From Lineus longissimus (lineage: Eukaryota; Nemertea; Pilidiophora; Heteronemertea; Lineidae): DNA of 64,000 nucleotides. The notes beneath the pieces were generated by a model, which saw only the letters and a list, made by a program, of their open reading frames with translations, searched no databases and had not been told where the DNA came from. The DNA lies in contig NC_088323.1 in NCBI RefSeq assembly GCF_910592395.1, positions 2,294,001 through 2,358,000 on the forward strand, read 5' to 3'. Every line of letters begins with the position of its first letter. Positions within the stretch are counted from its first letter, which is position 1. Positions 1-12,379 of this stretch are shown here, one piece after another. The translations under genes and the position numbers were made by a program.

Positions 1-112
1 AAGAAATAAAGAGCAGTCACAGTGTCGCATCTTTCGGCCCAACCGTCACAGTGTCGGCTTGGACTCTGTGAGGTACAGCTGCTTCCAAGCTACAAGATTC
101 AGACGAACTTAC

Positions 113-3100
113 TGTCGGCATGCCGCATCATAATCCTCACTGCTTGCATCAGATCCATCACACTCGCAGAACTTCCCATAGCGCCCCTGGTTACATGTGC
201 ACTGGCCGCACTCAAACGTGCCATTGCCATCGGTGCATAGCGGACTGTTCGGGATCTCTGCGCCTTCCTTCTCACAGGCGCAGTCACATTGCATCTCTAA
301 GTTGAGGACGAGGCGCTCTGTCAGACCGACGGGATAGATCGCAAACTGTCGCTTCCGCTGGGCAGGGTCTTTTGGACATTCGCTGATGGAGACACTCACT
401 TCAAAAGTAATCTGTAAAAAAGGTCGGAGGACGATAAGAAGAGTTAAGATGCAAAAGTTGCTGAAATCTATTCCCATAAAAATGTGATATTAAGGTGAAA
501 CTTTGCCTTTCCCAACCATGACTTGAGCCACAATTTATCCTCGATGATTAAACGTCAACTCCAAAGTCAGGTTGGAATCACTGAAGTGAAAGGTCCAACT
601 CTGACAATGAATATCAACATTTAGCATTTACATCAATTTCTCTGATCTAATCTTGTTGACCTCATACTCACATTTGAACCAATTTTCAAGCCACCACATG
701 TATTTGTATCCATCCAATGGTCACTGGAACACAAAATATTCATTATGAGTATAAACAGATGAAATTAAGTCAAACACAGAAGATCAGTTTGAAATGTAAG
801 CTCTTGTAGAGCATCTACTGCATGTCTCCAAGGAGCAAACAAGCAGTGTGCTTCGGCACTATGCATGGCTATTTCAGGCCCGTTATAAGTACCATGTTGA
901 AGTGGCCAACTGATTACCCGGACAATATGAATATGCACCTAATTAACCAGAAGATAACTCTATGGTGTATGCACAAAATCAATTCATGTATATTTCCGAA
1001 AAAAACCCAACTTACCCCAAACATTTAGACTTGAACTGAACTGTAATATTTTCAGCACCTGTTGTATGCATACTGACTTTAGATGTGATTTTCTGAAAAT
1101 AGATGATCTTAGTTAGACGAATCTCGTAGTTTTTGCAGCGAAGGTAGTTTAGGACTAGTGGTAGGAATAACAAGAGAGATATAGAAACTACCAAAGGTAG
1201 CAGTGACATGGTTGCAGGGAAAGATGACATTTTTGGAAAATTGCAGCAAAAGGTTTTCAACTTACATTATAATTATCTCTCACAAGCTGCACAACATTTG
1301 AAGAATCATTAGCAAGTTCTCCGGATGTCGAGCCTTCAATAAACGAACTCAACTGGCCGTATATCGGCACCTGGTCCTTGGTAACGGCAAAGATCACGTT
1401 GACTTTATGCTCAGCGATCTTGGAAGCGATCTGGCTGATTGAGGGGTAGTCCTGTGTGGTACTTTCTGTGTATAGCCCGGTTGAATCAAGGTGACATTTG
1501 CCGTCGTTCGGTTTCACAATACCGCCGAGCTGTAAGAAATGGAGGAGAAAGCATTTTCAGAAATTTATCTCTACCCTCCCAATCACTAATGACATCCCAA
1601 AATCTGTGTATGTTATGTACAACGGACATGTAACCTATGCACAACCCTGCACATAGGCTTCACAATGGGCTGCACATAGGCCCTTGTGGAGTATAACAGT
1701 TCATATTTTGGCCTTCTTATCACAGTCATTTGTGATGGACTCTATGATTTGAGGAGAACTAGCTTTCCATTTACAACATCACCGATGCACTACATGTATG
1801 TACATGATACACAGCACGGTGTGCATTGGCTCTCCTTCTCAAATGCCTTCTCTTTGAGCTCAGGATCAATTATCAAACAAACAATGTGGTTAGTATAAAT
1901 TTGAAAGTGGAAATGTGAGTGGAACAGTAAACTGGATAAGGAAGAGAAAATAAACTACATGTACCTACTAGCAAAACCTGAACAAATTTGACAATATCAC
2001 AATATCACAAAGCAACAAAATTTAGTGAAGCTCTAATCTATTTACTCTTAATAGGCAAAACCCAAGTTGGAAATGATAAAACTAATGAAGTAAAAGGTCC
2101 ACAAAAACGTAGCCATGATTTTGGAACCGAAATAAACGATTAAAACAAGAATGATACAACTGGTGTAAAGTTAAAGCGAACTGGAACCGCCGAGCGATTT
2201 ATTCAACTTTTCGACTTTCACCGCCCGAGAAAGTCAAACTTCCAACTTCCTATTCGAGTTCAGATTTGTAGCTCCGCCCCCAGTGCCCGAGCATGCGCAG
2301 TTCAATTTGTTATTATTGAGAATCATGTGAGAATCACGTGAGTCATGCGATCTTTCATTCATGAATTTTCATAGTAAATTCCATAGTAGTGACGTCACTG
2401 AATGATTGACAGCTAGGCGCCATGTTTCATTCATGCCTCGTTCTGATCACCCGATACGCGGGAAATGAAAACGAGGTCATACGAACTGGCTTGGCGGTTC
2501 CAGTTCGCTTTAAGACGGAAGATTAGAACTTGTGACATCACACCTAGGAAAAAATGATGAACTATTATTTAAGCCATACAGCAGGTGGATATACATTTCC
2601 ACTCATCCAGTGTATGCCATATGGACTCTAACTTTAACAGGTTTTTACAACTGCACATCTGTCATTCAGTTTTATTTTCTATATTCCACTGAGTGCAACT
2701 GATTCACCAACACAAAATCTTTGAAACTGTGTAATAAATGACCTGCTATATACACTGGATAAGTCAAAATATAACTTAACATTGAAGTCAGGGGTCTCAA
2801 AGATCAAATTTATTTGACGGGTGAAAAGCAAAAACGAACTTTTTACGAAGTTTTTTGGAATTCATTCCCTTCAGTTAACAATCCCTTCTTGAAAAAGTTT
2901 TTATCGAGATTTTTTTCTTTCCTATCAAAATTGACATTCATAAGAAATAATATTTCAGTGAGTACCCTGACATCTGTGAGGTGACTGTGAAGCAGACAAG
3001 ACCGAGATTTGCCAAGCAGAGAAGCGATGTACACAGCGCCATCTACACATGACAACAAAACAAACCTTTCCGTCTCCCGCGTAATGAAAACCGGAGTCGG

Positions 3101-6100
3101 TAGAAAATACTACCATCTTTCTCGACTTGGCTCTCCAGCGTATTTGTTTCTGTTTAAAATAGTATAAGTATTAGTCTCAGGGGTCAAGAAGAAGGGGGTA
3201 TAGATAGAAACCAGTACCTTCATATACCAAGTGGTATATGCACTATAAAATACACACAAGATTCACCCTGCATTGAAAAAGATTCAGAAGTGTACTTTTC
3301 TCTTTGCATCACTTTTTTTGGTGTGGGCCAATACCCGAGTGTGAAGAAGTTTTGGGTGCAATAAACCCAGGAGAACGTAATGTATGTACTGATCCTCCAA
3401 ACAAGGTTGACTAGGCAGCCAATGTTGTACACACCAGCAATGCATGCAATGTGCAGGACTGCTTGCAATGTGCAGTATTGGCTGCCAAGGGACTAAAGGT
3501 ACAACAATTGCCACCACCAGGGTATAATCTGGCAGCACCTGCAGTGCAATTCAGTTGTGTTCAAAATACCGGGGTATGGTACTAAGCTTTGCGATGACAA
3601 ATCTTAATACGACAATTGACATTTCTGAATCTTTTTGATGCAACAAATTCTACAAACTACCAAGCATTCCCAGCATGCCAATTTACCCACCTTGCCATCT
3701 CCGGCCAAATGAAAATTATGGTCTGTTGAGAATACCAACATGCGGCGAGCACGGTCGCGCCAGCCGATTTGATCCTAGAGGCCATGCAAAGCAGAGCGAC
3801 ACAATTAAAGCAGGGGACATGCAGCCAGGGTAGGCAAGAATTATCATAAGGTTGGCACTGAAACTAGCTTGCCATGTTAATTTGAATATTTCTAAAGGCA
3901 TCCTCCATTCTAATTCTATTTTTTCCGAAATGTCAACAGACAGGCACTGAAGTTCAATATGCAAAGGTATGGTGTTCTTCATATCACTCTGGGTAAAGGT
4001 ACTTAGCTGAACTAAGGAATGTGACCAGATCACATTTGTGACCCGTCACAGCAAAACCAGGCGCATGTCGCTCTGAGCTTGGCAGGTTGAGACGGACTGT
4101 TTGTTCATTTCTCTATTGTCTGCCTTTTGTGAAATCTGAGGACATCAATTTCTTCCATTATCTCCTGGTGTCATTTAGGCTCTTCTTCTGTGCGACAAGC
4201 GCCTGGTTTTGCTATGACGGGTCACATTTACCAAAAGATAGTGGTGAGTACAGCTCTTTCACGGAGTCAACTATTGAAAAGCCAGCTGCCCAGGGCTGTG
4301 TATAAACATTACTCTTTGTGATCACAATATTACAGCTTTGTGATAAGAGGTCAGCCAAGCACCTTTGGCCAGATCTATCTGCAAAACACTATAGCTGTCT
4401 AGAGACACGATGCCTCAAGGATGAGTGAACAGGCGATGATGATTACCCAAAGAGTGGCTGCACAATTCAAATAGACTATAAGGAATTCTGTTATGAAGGA
4501 TGTCAAAATGCAATTGATCAGCAAGCATTTCTAAGTAGGATGTTGAGGAAAATACTGTCCCAATTATGTCATAATGTCAATGAATTTGAGTTACAACTGT
4601 ACTCAAGTATCCAAGGCTGTGAGTGATGATGCATGAGGTCTGAAGAGAGATGCAGCTGCAAGCCAGGGCCCCCCACCTTGAAGCTAATAAGCTGAATACA
4701 GCTAGAATTGAATGATTAAGACATAAAATAACACAACTAATGCAGAGATATTACAAAACAGGACAAATGCAGTTTCAAGAACTTTTTGAAAAATTTACTT
4801 GAGATTAAAGTATTACTCTTTATCTTAAGAACAGATTCTCAGTCATCTTCTCAAAGTTAAACCTCTTTCTTACCATATTCTATTATTCTGATAGACACCA
4901 GATATCTTGAAAGAAAGAACCGAGGCAGAAACAAGCTCACTTATGAAATGATTTGTAAGCCGTTGGAACTAATCGATATCAATGAGATGGTAGAACTTTT
5001 CGGACGCATCCTCAAATTGTTTCAATGAACTTGATAGAATCACTATTGTGTTCTGTTTCATGTGTTTGATTCAATACTTACATCACAGACGATAGCCTGC
5101 ATAATAGCATCAAACCCTCCCTCAGGGCCGTCAAGATTTCCGGAAACCTTGGCGGCATCGACTTGATCCTGGAAACAAATAAACAAAGAATAACACCAAA
5201 TATGTATACACAAGAGTAAGATTCAAACAAGTCAACTGCCAATACTTGAACCTTGGCCATTTCTGACAGATTGAAAGTCCTGGTTTTTCTGTTATGTCAT
5301 TCCGACCTTTAATGATAATATATATCAGAAAGTCACATCTTGCGTTTGTCAGATACTCTAAATCTCAAGTCCTGTGGTATGCTTCATTCATACAAGCAGT
5401 TTGATTTATAGAAGATTTTGACAAGCAGACAAGCTCCCTTCCATGACCATCAAGACATTGCCAATTATTAGCTCTGCAGGTGAGAGCCAGAATTTACTTA
5501 CAGAAAATTCAGCTGTATTCTCAGTGAGGGGCATGTGGTTCAGGAAACCATATGGAGGCACACAGTTAGGACATGGTTCCTGTAGCCTGTAGAAGAATTA
5601 GAGTGTAATCATTAGAAATGATAGAATTTATAATGGGAGCTGCTGGAGAGGTTTTTCCTGGCACTTAAAAGAGTTACAACAGCACCAGGCTATAAAACAG
5701 ATTCATATTTGACTCCTATTATTGTTTATTGAGGTCTGTCATGTACTTCAACGATGAATTGATCTCCAAGTCGAGCTACTTACTTTCTTGGTACTGTACT
5801 GACATACGGCATAACCTTCTTGTCCACAAAGGATCCAAAGCCTAGCCGGAAATTCTCAGTGATCTCTGACATACTTTTGGCTGGAAAATTCAATTAAGGA
5901 GTTGAAAATGGAACAATTATGGCTGAATTCATCCTCCAGTTACTCAAAGTTGCTGGACACACTTAAAATTCAGTCACCATATTCTGTTCATCCAGAAGCC
6001 AAACTATTGGAGCAGTAAGCGACATATTTTGATGCGTTCAATCATCCAAGTTTACATCTCAATGCAAGATGAGTTGCCAGCTTATAAATCATTATCACGA

Positions 6101-7309
6101 TTATGAAGACTTTAGCATAGGACACAGGGTGGTGGCTGTGTCAGTCCTCAGTCACCAAGATTCTTGAAAAATTGCAATGTTCTATCAATAACACTAAATT
6201 TCGGCACCTTCCGGTGGACTCTTGATAGGATTGGGTCAAACCTGAGTGGGAATGAGTAACGAGCCAAACAACTGCTGTTTCAGTACCTAACAAGTTTCCA
6301 AGAGCAGCAATTTTGTCTTTGTCATCTTCCATGGAGTTGGACAAGTCCATGAGATAGTAGAGATCGACTGGGTAGTTCTCTGCCTCTCGGAAAGTCATGT
6401 TGAATTTGAAAGGTCGATCTGAAATTTTGAAATGGGATAACATGGACTTTATAAGGTTTCTTGCGATTTCTGATGTTGCACTTTGTTGTCTACGCATCAG
6501 TTCAGTAGAATTTAGATGACGTGCTCAATCAGCGCCAGAACTTGAGCATTTCCGACTGGTACCCATTATGACCTAGGTGGAGTTAGGCATGTAAGGGTAA
6601 GAGACCTGCCCAGAGTCTCACGCTAACAGTGGGGATGGAGCACCGACCTCATGACCGCTAGTCAGAGACCCACGCCACTACACCGTGGCGTTCCTTCAAT
6701 GTACACACTTTATTTTGATGACTTACTTGGCCTAATATGGACATGCATCTCCTGCGGTGCAATCTGGATGGCATCCACATTCTTCTCAGCATTTTGTAAT
6801 GGATTATTCTGAAATAGAAAGGGATCAAACATAGTTTAAAATGAGCTGAACAATAGATTGTTCCATTAGTATTACTGTACTGTATTAGCAGAGTTTCTGA
6901 CTTTCTGACAATGGTCAAGAACTTTGAATATCAAATCGGGGCTAGCAGTCAAGAGTCCCTGGTTTGAAGCCCACAGATAGATCTCTTTGTCTGACAGCCT
7001 TTCTAACCAAAAGTGATGAAATGTACAAACCGTGACGACAGTTTCGATGTGGTCAGGGAAGACAATATGTTTTTCAGAACAGCCGTATGACTTGAGATTA
7101 TTGATATGATCACATCGCTCATAATTTTTCGGTGGGGCATCGAAGCCGTCAGCCATACACCAGGCACAGTGATGGGCGGCCGTAAAACAGCTTCCGCACG
7201 TCTTCTGGGAGGTGCAGTCGTTTTCACCAGCGTTTCCAGAAATTTCTACTGCTAATGATGGCGCCGCTATCCCCAAGGCAAATATGAGGAGGTTTAGGAC
7301 AGGGTTCAT
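113..7309 (-). CDS. ITGB: Integrin beta subunit, 5' part (11 coding exons, runs off left edge)
   Basis: Beta chain of a heterodimeric cell-surface adhesion receptor. Coding exons in transcript order: 7031-7309, 6727-6808, 6287-6418, 5784-5880, 5502-5586, 5082-5168, 3691-3774, 1266-1529, 1016-1092, 672-723, 113-411. All are bounded by AG/GT and the phases agree, giving about 512 residues. Visible parts are a signal peptide (1-20), a PSI domain with CGSC and CAWC (about 31-78), and a beta-I domain with the MIDAS motif DLSNS at about 145-149. The GPEGG segment carrying a metal-ligand Glu, the family blocks [11 protein letters not shown] and LAGDGKLGG, and the first Cys-rich EGF module also follow in order. 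The donor at 112 shows that the remaining EGF repeats, membrane helix and tail lie outside the window. The ATG exon is preceded by an acceptor near 7332, so a non-coding first exon lies upstream; a GTGAGT donor at 8136 is one candidate. The specificity-loop disulphide is short (CPNC). The subtype within the family cannot be assigned. Confidence 0.93.
2171..2513. mobile_element. MITE with TTAA ends and 21-bp perfect TIRs
   Basis: The first 21 bp (2171-2191) are an exact reverse complement of 2493-2513, and both ends begin with TTAA. No coding capacity is visible in the 343 bp. TTAA termini are the hallmark target of piggyBac-type transposases, so this is most simply a non-autonomous piggyBac-like element; the superfamily is inferred from the ends only. 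It lies in the integrin intron between the 3691-3774 and 1266-1529 exons. Confidence 0.75.
4037..4226. mobile_element. GTGACCCG fold-back MITE, copy 1
   Basis: A 190-bp element starting TGTGACCCGTC and ending in the reverse complement, with ~35-bp imperfect arms containing GCAAAACCAG and CTGGTTTTGC. Four other copies occur in this window, at 31735, 47760, 48006 and 56629. It has no reading frame of its own and lies in an integrin intron. Confidence 0.75.
6530..6700 (-). repeat. Possible tRNA-derived SINE fragment
   Basis: Read on the minus strand, this stretch has a TAGTGGCGTGGG segment resembling a Pol III A box, followed about 35 bp later by a GGTCGGTGCTCC segment resembling a B box. It sits in an integrin intron. 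Only one copy is visible here, so the SINE assignment is tentative. Confidence 0.3.
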
Positions 7310-9878
7310 CCTGCCGATAGGCTTGGAAGATCTGGAAAATATGTAGAAGATGACAATAAGTGCTTGACAAGATTCTCCTTCACGGTCTACTTGGTAAAAA
7401 ACCTTTCATATTTTTTGTAATATTTGTTCTCGGTGGCTGTGCAGTGTGATGTAGCTGTCTCTTTTCCCTACAGACTATGATTATGATGTCTCTCTGGGCT
7501 CTGGTGCCAATCGAATGGCCCATTTTGTATCATCATAGGGTGTATAGGTATGAACATTCATGTAAGATAGGATTACATAGAAATCCATATATAGAAATCA
7601 ACATCGTGCTGTTGCAGTTGCTAAGGCTGTTTGATGCCTCCTACGCTGAGTCGGTACCCTTCCTTTGGTCAGCAGGCCTACCTATCAATAACTTGTTTTG
7701 GTTACTCTTTCTATACTTTATTTAGTACGACGTTTCTACCAGTGTTCCCTGACGTTTCTACCAGTGTTCCCTGGTCGTTGTCAAGTGTACAAGTGATTGG
7801 CACAGGTTTGGTGTTATATAACAGACCAGTTACCTTTCAAAGAAGGCCTACCTATACAAAGTACTTCACATGAAGTCTGTATGTAACTTCGGTGATTGAA
7901 ATATATGAACTAAATGAAGGGGATATCATACATGTACCTGAATCATCGTTCAGACTGGACTCAGGTAACCAGCATGTGGTTTGTAAACCTGAGTATCCTG
8001 AGCTAAATATAAAACCATGACTGTGGTTACAAAACATTCCCAAGATTATGGAGAAGAGTCAGCTGGCAATCCTTCTACATAAGTCAAGTAAATGTATGAG
8101 TGTTCTTTAGCAACCGTAGCCTGGAGATCGACTCACGAAACACAGGCCTCACTTCCGCATCACTCGGAAAAACAAATCATCTTTTTCTCCGCTGATATCA
8201 CACAACAAGACAAAGAACTTCTGACATATGATTTAAAGATAGGAGATAGAGTTTTGAGTTCCGGGGAATAATGTTAATATAATAGCACGGACTGCATTCT
8301 TTCATTTCCAGCAATGAACTTATTGAACTGGTTCTGACTTCCGTTCCTGATAGAGCTATCTGTGTAAATTTTTAAAATTTGATTGACTAATAGATGGGCT
8401 ATTGATGATTCATCTTCCCCACCATTTGAGCAGCACTTATGTACATTACATTGTAAACTATGACACATATCCTCTTGCTGTACAAGTACAGTATTTTACA
8501 ATACAATGAGGCTCATTTTGTAACACTCTAAATAATCCGTTCCAACTCATTCTGTCCCCATCAGAGACGGACTTGAGTCAGTCACTGTAATTTGGACTTG
8601 GAGCAATAAAGAAGTTTTCAATTCAAAGTTTATTTAATTCATGACCTATAGGCCTTATTTACTATGGTAACAGTCGCACTACAAGTACCATCATATCAAT
8701 TTCAATAGATCCCTGCCAAAACTGCTGGCAGACATGATGACATAAATATCCAGACTAATTCACTGACAATATCAAGTCGTGTCAGAATGTTTTAAAAGTG
8801 GGTTAAAAGTTTTACGATAAAGATTTATGTGATGCGGCATTCTAAAAATTGCCGGAGGATTCTCCAATTAGACGGGCAATTATCGACATCCAATTACCCC
8901 AAAGTACAGCCTCAGCCATGCTGGTCCCATGACAGTAGTATACATCTGCACCTTCACAGATTTTTATCAACGGTTTCAGATGACACATTTACAGATAACT
9001 GGTACATGTAACTTATTGCATATTGACATGATTGAGAAGCTCAAATCAGAAGAGAATGTCACTTTTCTGCTCTGCTTGTATCATGGGCGGGTGTCACTGT
9101 CAGGAGCAAAAAGGCAAGGTCTTCCCTTATGGAGCCAAGCCACTATTTATTAGTTTTTCTGGGAGTTTCTCAAAGCTTGGGTCTTTTATTCAAGCCTTGA
9201 AATCAAGATCATCGTTGTCTACAAATTCAATGCCAAGACCTCAGGGACATAACAATGTAAGTAGAATAGCATTTGCAAAACGTTTAGCTGTCATGTAAAC
9301 ATTGCAGAGGTATAAAGGTGTACATTTTTATAAGGTTTCATACTTCCCTTAGATTCTAACTCTTCAAATTCAGTGCCGGCCTCCAGGCATGGCAAAGGGT
9401 AACCTCATCAAAAACCATAAATGTGACCCACCACGACAATTCTGACAGTTGCCATACAAAATTTTATTCTTCACCGACCGGCAACTGAGTACACGGTAGA
9501 GTTTATTGTCTGAATTGAATAATACATTTAGCATGGCTTTGTGGGGGGTCATCAATGTTCTCTTGTGGTGTGAACAATGTTTAATTCCGATATCAACAGG
9601 CGCATCATGTGTGGTACCAGGCATCCGGGTACTGCATGCAATGGTGTGAAAACAACAGAGTGTGCAATCTTGCTCTCCATGATTCTATGAAACATTTGGG
9701 TTTATTACTTTTGTAGTTGTTCAGGCAGACAAGCATAACAGGGCTCCAGCGTATTATGTAATTATAATTTAACCTCTTCCATTCACCAGAATAACTGCAG
9801 ATGCAACCAGCAAAATTTCGATTGGACATTATTGGGACGCAATGATTTAAATGGATGTTTTCAAAGAAGTTTGTTTTG

Positions 9879-10151
9879 GCGCTGACCATTCAGTGAGTCA
9901 TGCATTTCACCGTGAACAAAGGGTCACAGGGGCTTATGGCATTGTAAACTAAAACTATAACTGCACTTGTACCACACCGGCGCCCCACACACAGGGAATA
10001 GGCCTTTCCGAGGAAGACGAATCGGCCCCAAAACAAATTAAATTCACACACTCAAGAGTCAGAATACGTCAGAAGGCCTAAGCCGACTTCGGACAATGCC
10101 TAGAGACACAGCGATCCTTTGTTCAAGGTGAAACGCACGACTGGTCAGCAC
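9879..10151. mobile_element. Inverted-repeat element, ~270 bp
   Basis: Bases around 9882-9926 (GCTGACCA, then TTTCACC and GAACAAAGG) recur as an imperfect reverse complement at about 10110-10150. The arms are about 40 bp with several mismatches. No reading frame is visible. It is probably an old MITE; it could instead be a structured regulatory region. Confidence 0.45.
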
Positions 10152-11149
10152 CAAAAAACCAAACTTCTTCGAATTCGTCTATCAGTTATCACTCAGATCA
10201 CCCCGTCACGGCATCAGTGCGTGAGAATGGAGTGATTACATTTGCCATAGCAGTACCTATGGCAAAAAAGATTAATTTCTTGCTCTAAGTGAGCATTGTT
10301 TGCTTGCAAATCTTAATCCATGAGCATTGTACATTTCATGTGTGCATGAGGTAGTGTATTCATCATGATGTTGTAGGCCTACCTAGCATCCTAGCATGCA
10401 TTCATCTGGTTGGTGAAAATTTGACTGTGGGACAAAAACTTGAACATTTCTAACAGGGTTGAAAGTGAAATTGATATAAAATAGCCTACCTGTGAAAGAA
10501 CAGGATTGATTCCTTAGCAACAGATAATGTAATGGTGGAAAAAAAACCCTCAAATCTTGTATAATCGGGCAAATAAGAAGTGAAAATCGATCAACAGGTC
10601 AAGTCCAAATTACGATTGTTTCGCTCCCGGAACCTTTTCGCCCCCAGTCGTTTCGCTCCCTTGGACTTTAGTTGGGATTGAGAAAGTATCAAGGGAAAGC
10701 ACATAATATGCTTTCTGGGGTTATCAAATCAACAAAGAAGGAATCGTTTGGCCATCTGCTGTGTGATCTTTGGCAGGTCAGGAGCACATTTTTTTATCAA
10801 ATCCCATTTACTTCTTATTTCAAGTGTTTTTGTTCTCAGACACTTGTTGGAAAAAGAAGGACCAAATTTGCCATTGCCGATGGCCCAGATAAATATACTG
10901 TTCTTGCTGTTCTTGCTTTTTCAGACCGTCCCCGCTCGCTCTGCCCCGTTGGCGTGGCCTCTGTTGGCGAGGATGGCGTAGTTGACTCTCTTAGGTCTCT
11001 CCTCCTCGACGACAGATACTGCTCCCCGGGGTCGCGCGAGAGGGGGCTGGTCAAACTTTTGGTACGAGCTTTTTAATCATGTACTATTTTATATTTGTTG
11101 AACTTTTATGTATCTATTGTACTTGTCATTGTTCTCCTGTTTGGAGGTT

Positions 11150-11176
11150 TAAATAAATAAATAAATAAATAAATAG
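11150..11176 (+). repeat. AAAT microsatellite, possible retroposon tail
   Basis: Seven tandem AAAT units close a ~200-bp segment with a GC-rich start (about 10920-11050). That layout resembles the 3' end of a non-LTR retroposon with a simple-repeat tail inserted in the TIR element. No reverse transcriptase sequence is present, so this is suggestive only. Confidence 0.35.
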
Positions 11177-11287
11177 ATCAAGAGATTGAAGCCTGGGCTG
11201 CTCACCATCCTGTTGGTAACAGAAAGTAGTTAACAGATAACAACCAGTAACCAAGATAAGGAAGAAGAAAAAAGGGAGAAAACAGCG

Positions 11288-11372
11288 GCAGATTCACCCG
11301 GAGTCGAACCCATGACCAGCCGATCCACAGTCATACACTCTTAGTGCTGAACCGTCAAGGCTTTCATGCTGA
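11288..11372 (-). repeat. tRNA-like segment (SINE or tRNA relic)
   Basis: On the minus strand the sequence contains GGGTTCGACTCC, a near-canonical T-arm/B box, downstream of a D-arm-like GGTTCAGCACTAAGAGTG. I could not close a convincing acceptor stem, so a functional tRNA is not claimed. A tRNA-derived SINE head is the simplest reading. Confidence 0.35.
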
Positions 11373-12379
11373 AACGGAGGTTTTATTTACCTCTTATATG
11401 CGATATGCAAACGAGTGCGTCGCAATTGTGACAAGATCGCGCAGGTGGCAAAGTGATTGGCCGAAATAGATCCAAGTAATCGTATATTTCGATAGTTGTG
11501 CAGATTTTTCTCATCACATCGTATCTATATACCTCAGTGTTATAAAAGATTATCATTGCAATTCATTTAACGTTTGAATGGCTTTTTAAAAAAGTTTTTA
11601 AAAATCGTGGTCAGCAGGGTCAGAGTCAATCAATTAATTGTTTTGAAAGACTCTGGCAGGGTCAAAAGAAATAGTTGTTGGCGCCGATGATGACAGCAAT
11701 ATGTCGGATTTCCGCTCCACCCGTGAGATTTGCTCGTCATGAGCACATTGAACTGCCAGTGCACCGTGCTGAATATGTACCGGTGTAACAGTAACCAATG
11801 CCCCCTGGAAAAAGTGTCCGGCCCTATTGTATTCTCTAATTCTCTAAATTGTTTGGGTCCTTCCGAGATTCGAACTTGTGTCAATCCCTTGATTGTCAAT
11901 GTGCATCGCTGATCTTCTTTACTGACTAACAACACGTGCGTTTCTTACTTGATGACGTCAGGCGAAGTTACTGAGCTCTGATTGGCGGTCAATGTACAAA
12001 TGGTACGAAGCTGCCTGTAAAAAAACCCTCGCGTACCGGCTACCGCTCTCTCCATCATCACCGACGATATGTGCCGGTGTAGAAGTTTAAAATGTCCTAG
12101 GATAGAATGCCCGGGAAACAAAGGATTCTATTATGCGCTTCAATCTCTGAGCTATTGACGGTCAGGGTCTCTATAGAACCATATTGCAGAATACAATAGG
12201 GCCGGACACTTTTTCCAGGGGGCATTTGTTACTGTTACACCGATCGTGCGAGGTCGTTTCAATGAAAAAGACGCACGCCACGTCCTAGGGAGCGAAACAA
12301 CTTCGATTTGGAGCGAAACGACTGGGACGAAAAGGTCAGGAAGCGAAACGACCGGATACCGGACAAGCCCATAGCCATA

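Larger units (their letters stand above)
7310..12290. other. Intergenic region between integrin beta and kelch gene
   Basis: The divergent spacer between the minus-strand integrin start and the plus-strand kelch start. I see no convincing coding exon. It holds a short 22-bp tandem duplication near 7727-7770, an inverted-repeat element (9879-10151), and the large terminal-inverted-repeat element (10614-12360). The untranslated first exon of the integrin gene should lie in the left part; the GTGAGT donor at 8136 on the minus strand is a candidate. Confidence 0.6.
10614..12360. mobile_element. 1.75-kb TIR element with GTTTCGCTCCC termini
   Basis: The left end (about 10614-10660) carries the blocks GTTTCGCTCCC, CCTTTTCGCCCCCAG and TCGTTTCGCTCCC. 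The right end (about 12290-12360) carries the same blocks in reverse complement, so the TIRs are ~46 bp and imperfect. Nested inside is a second inverted pair at about 11779-11832 and 12190-12243. I recognise no transposase; the largest internal frame (10672-11076) is not family-like. Related ends occur at 36222 and 41764-41824. This is a non-autonomous DNA element or a composite of nested ones. Confidence 0.65.

Noticed and set aside
10672-11076. 134-aa ORF as a transposase or retroposon protein
   Set aside because: No recognisable catalytic motif or family resemblance; it lies between repeat ends and changes composition midway.
11288-11372. Functional tRNA gene
   Set aside because: It has T-arm and D-arm-like boxes, but I could not form an acceptor stem.
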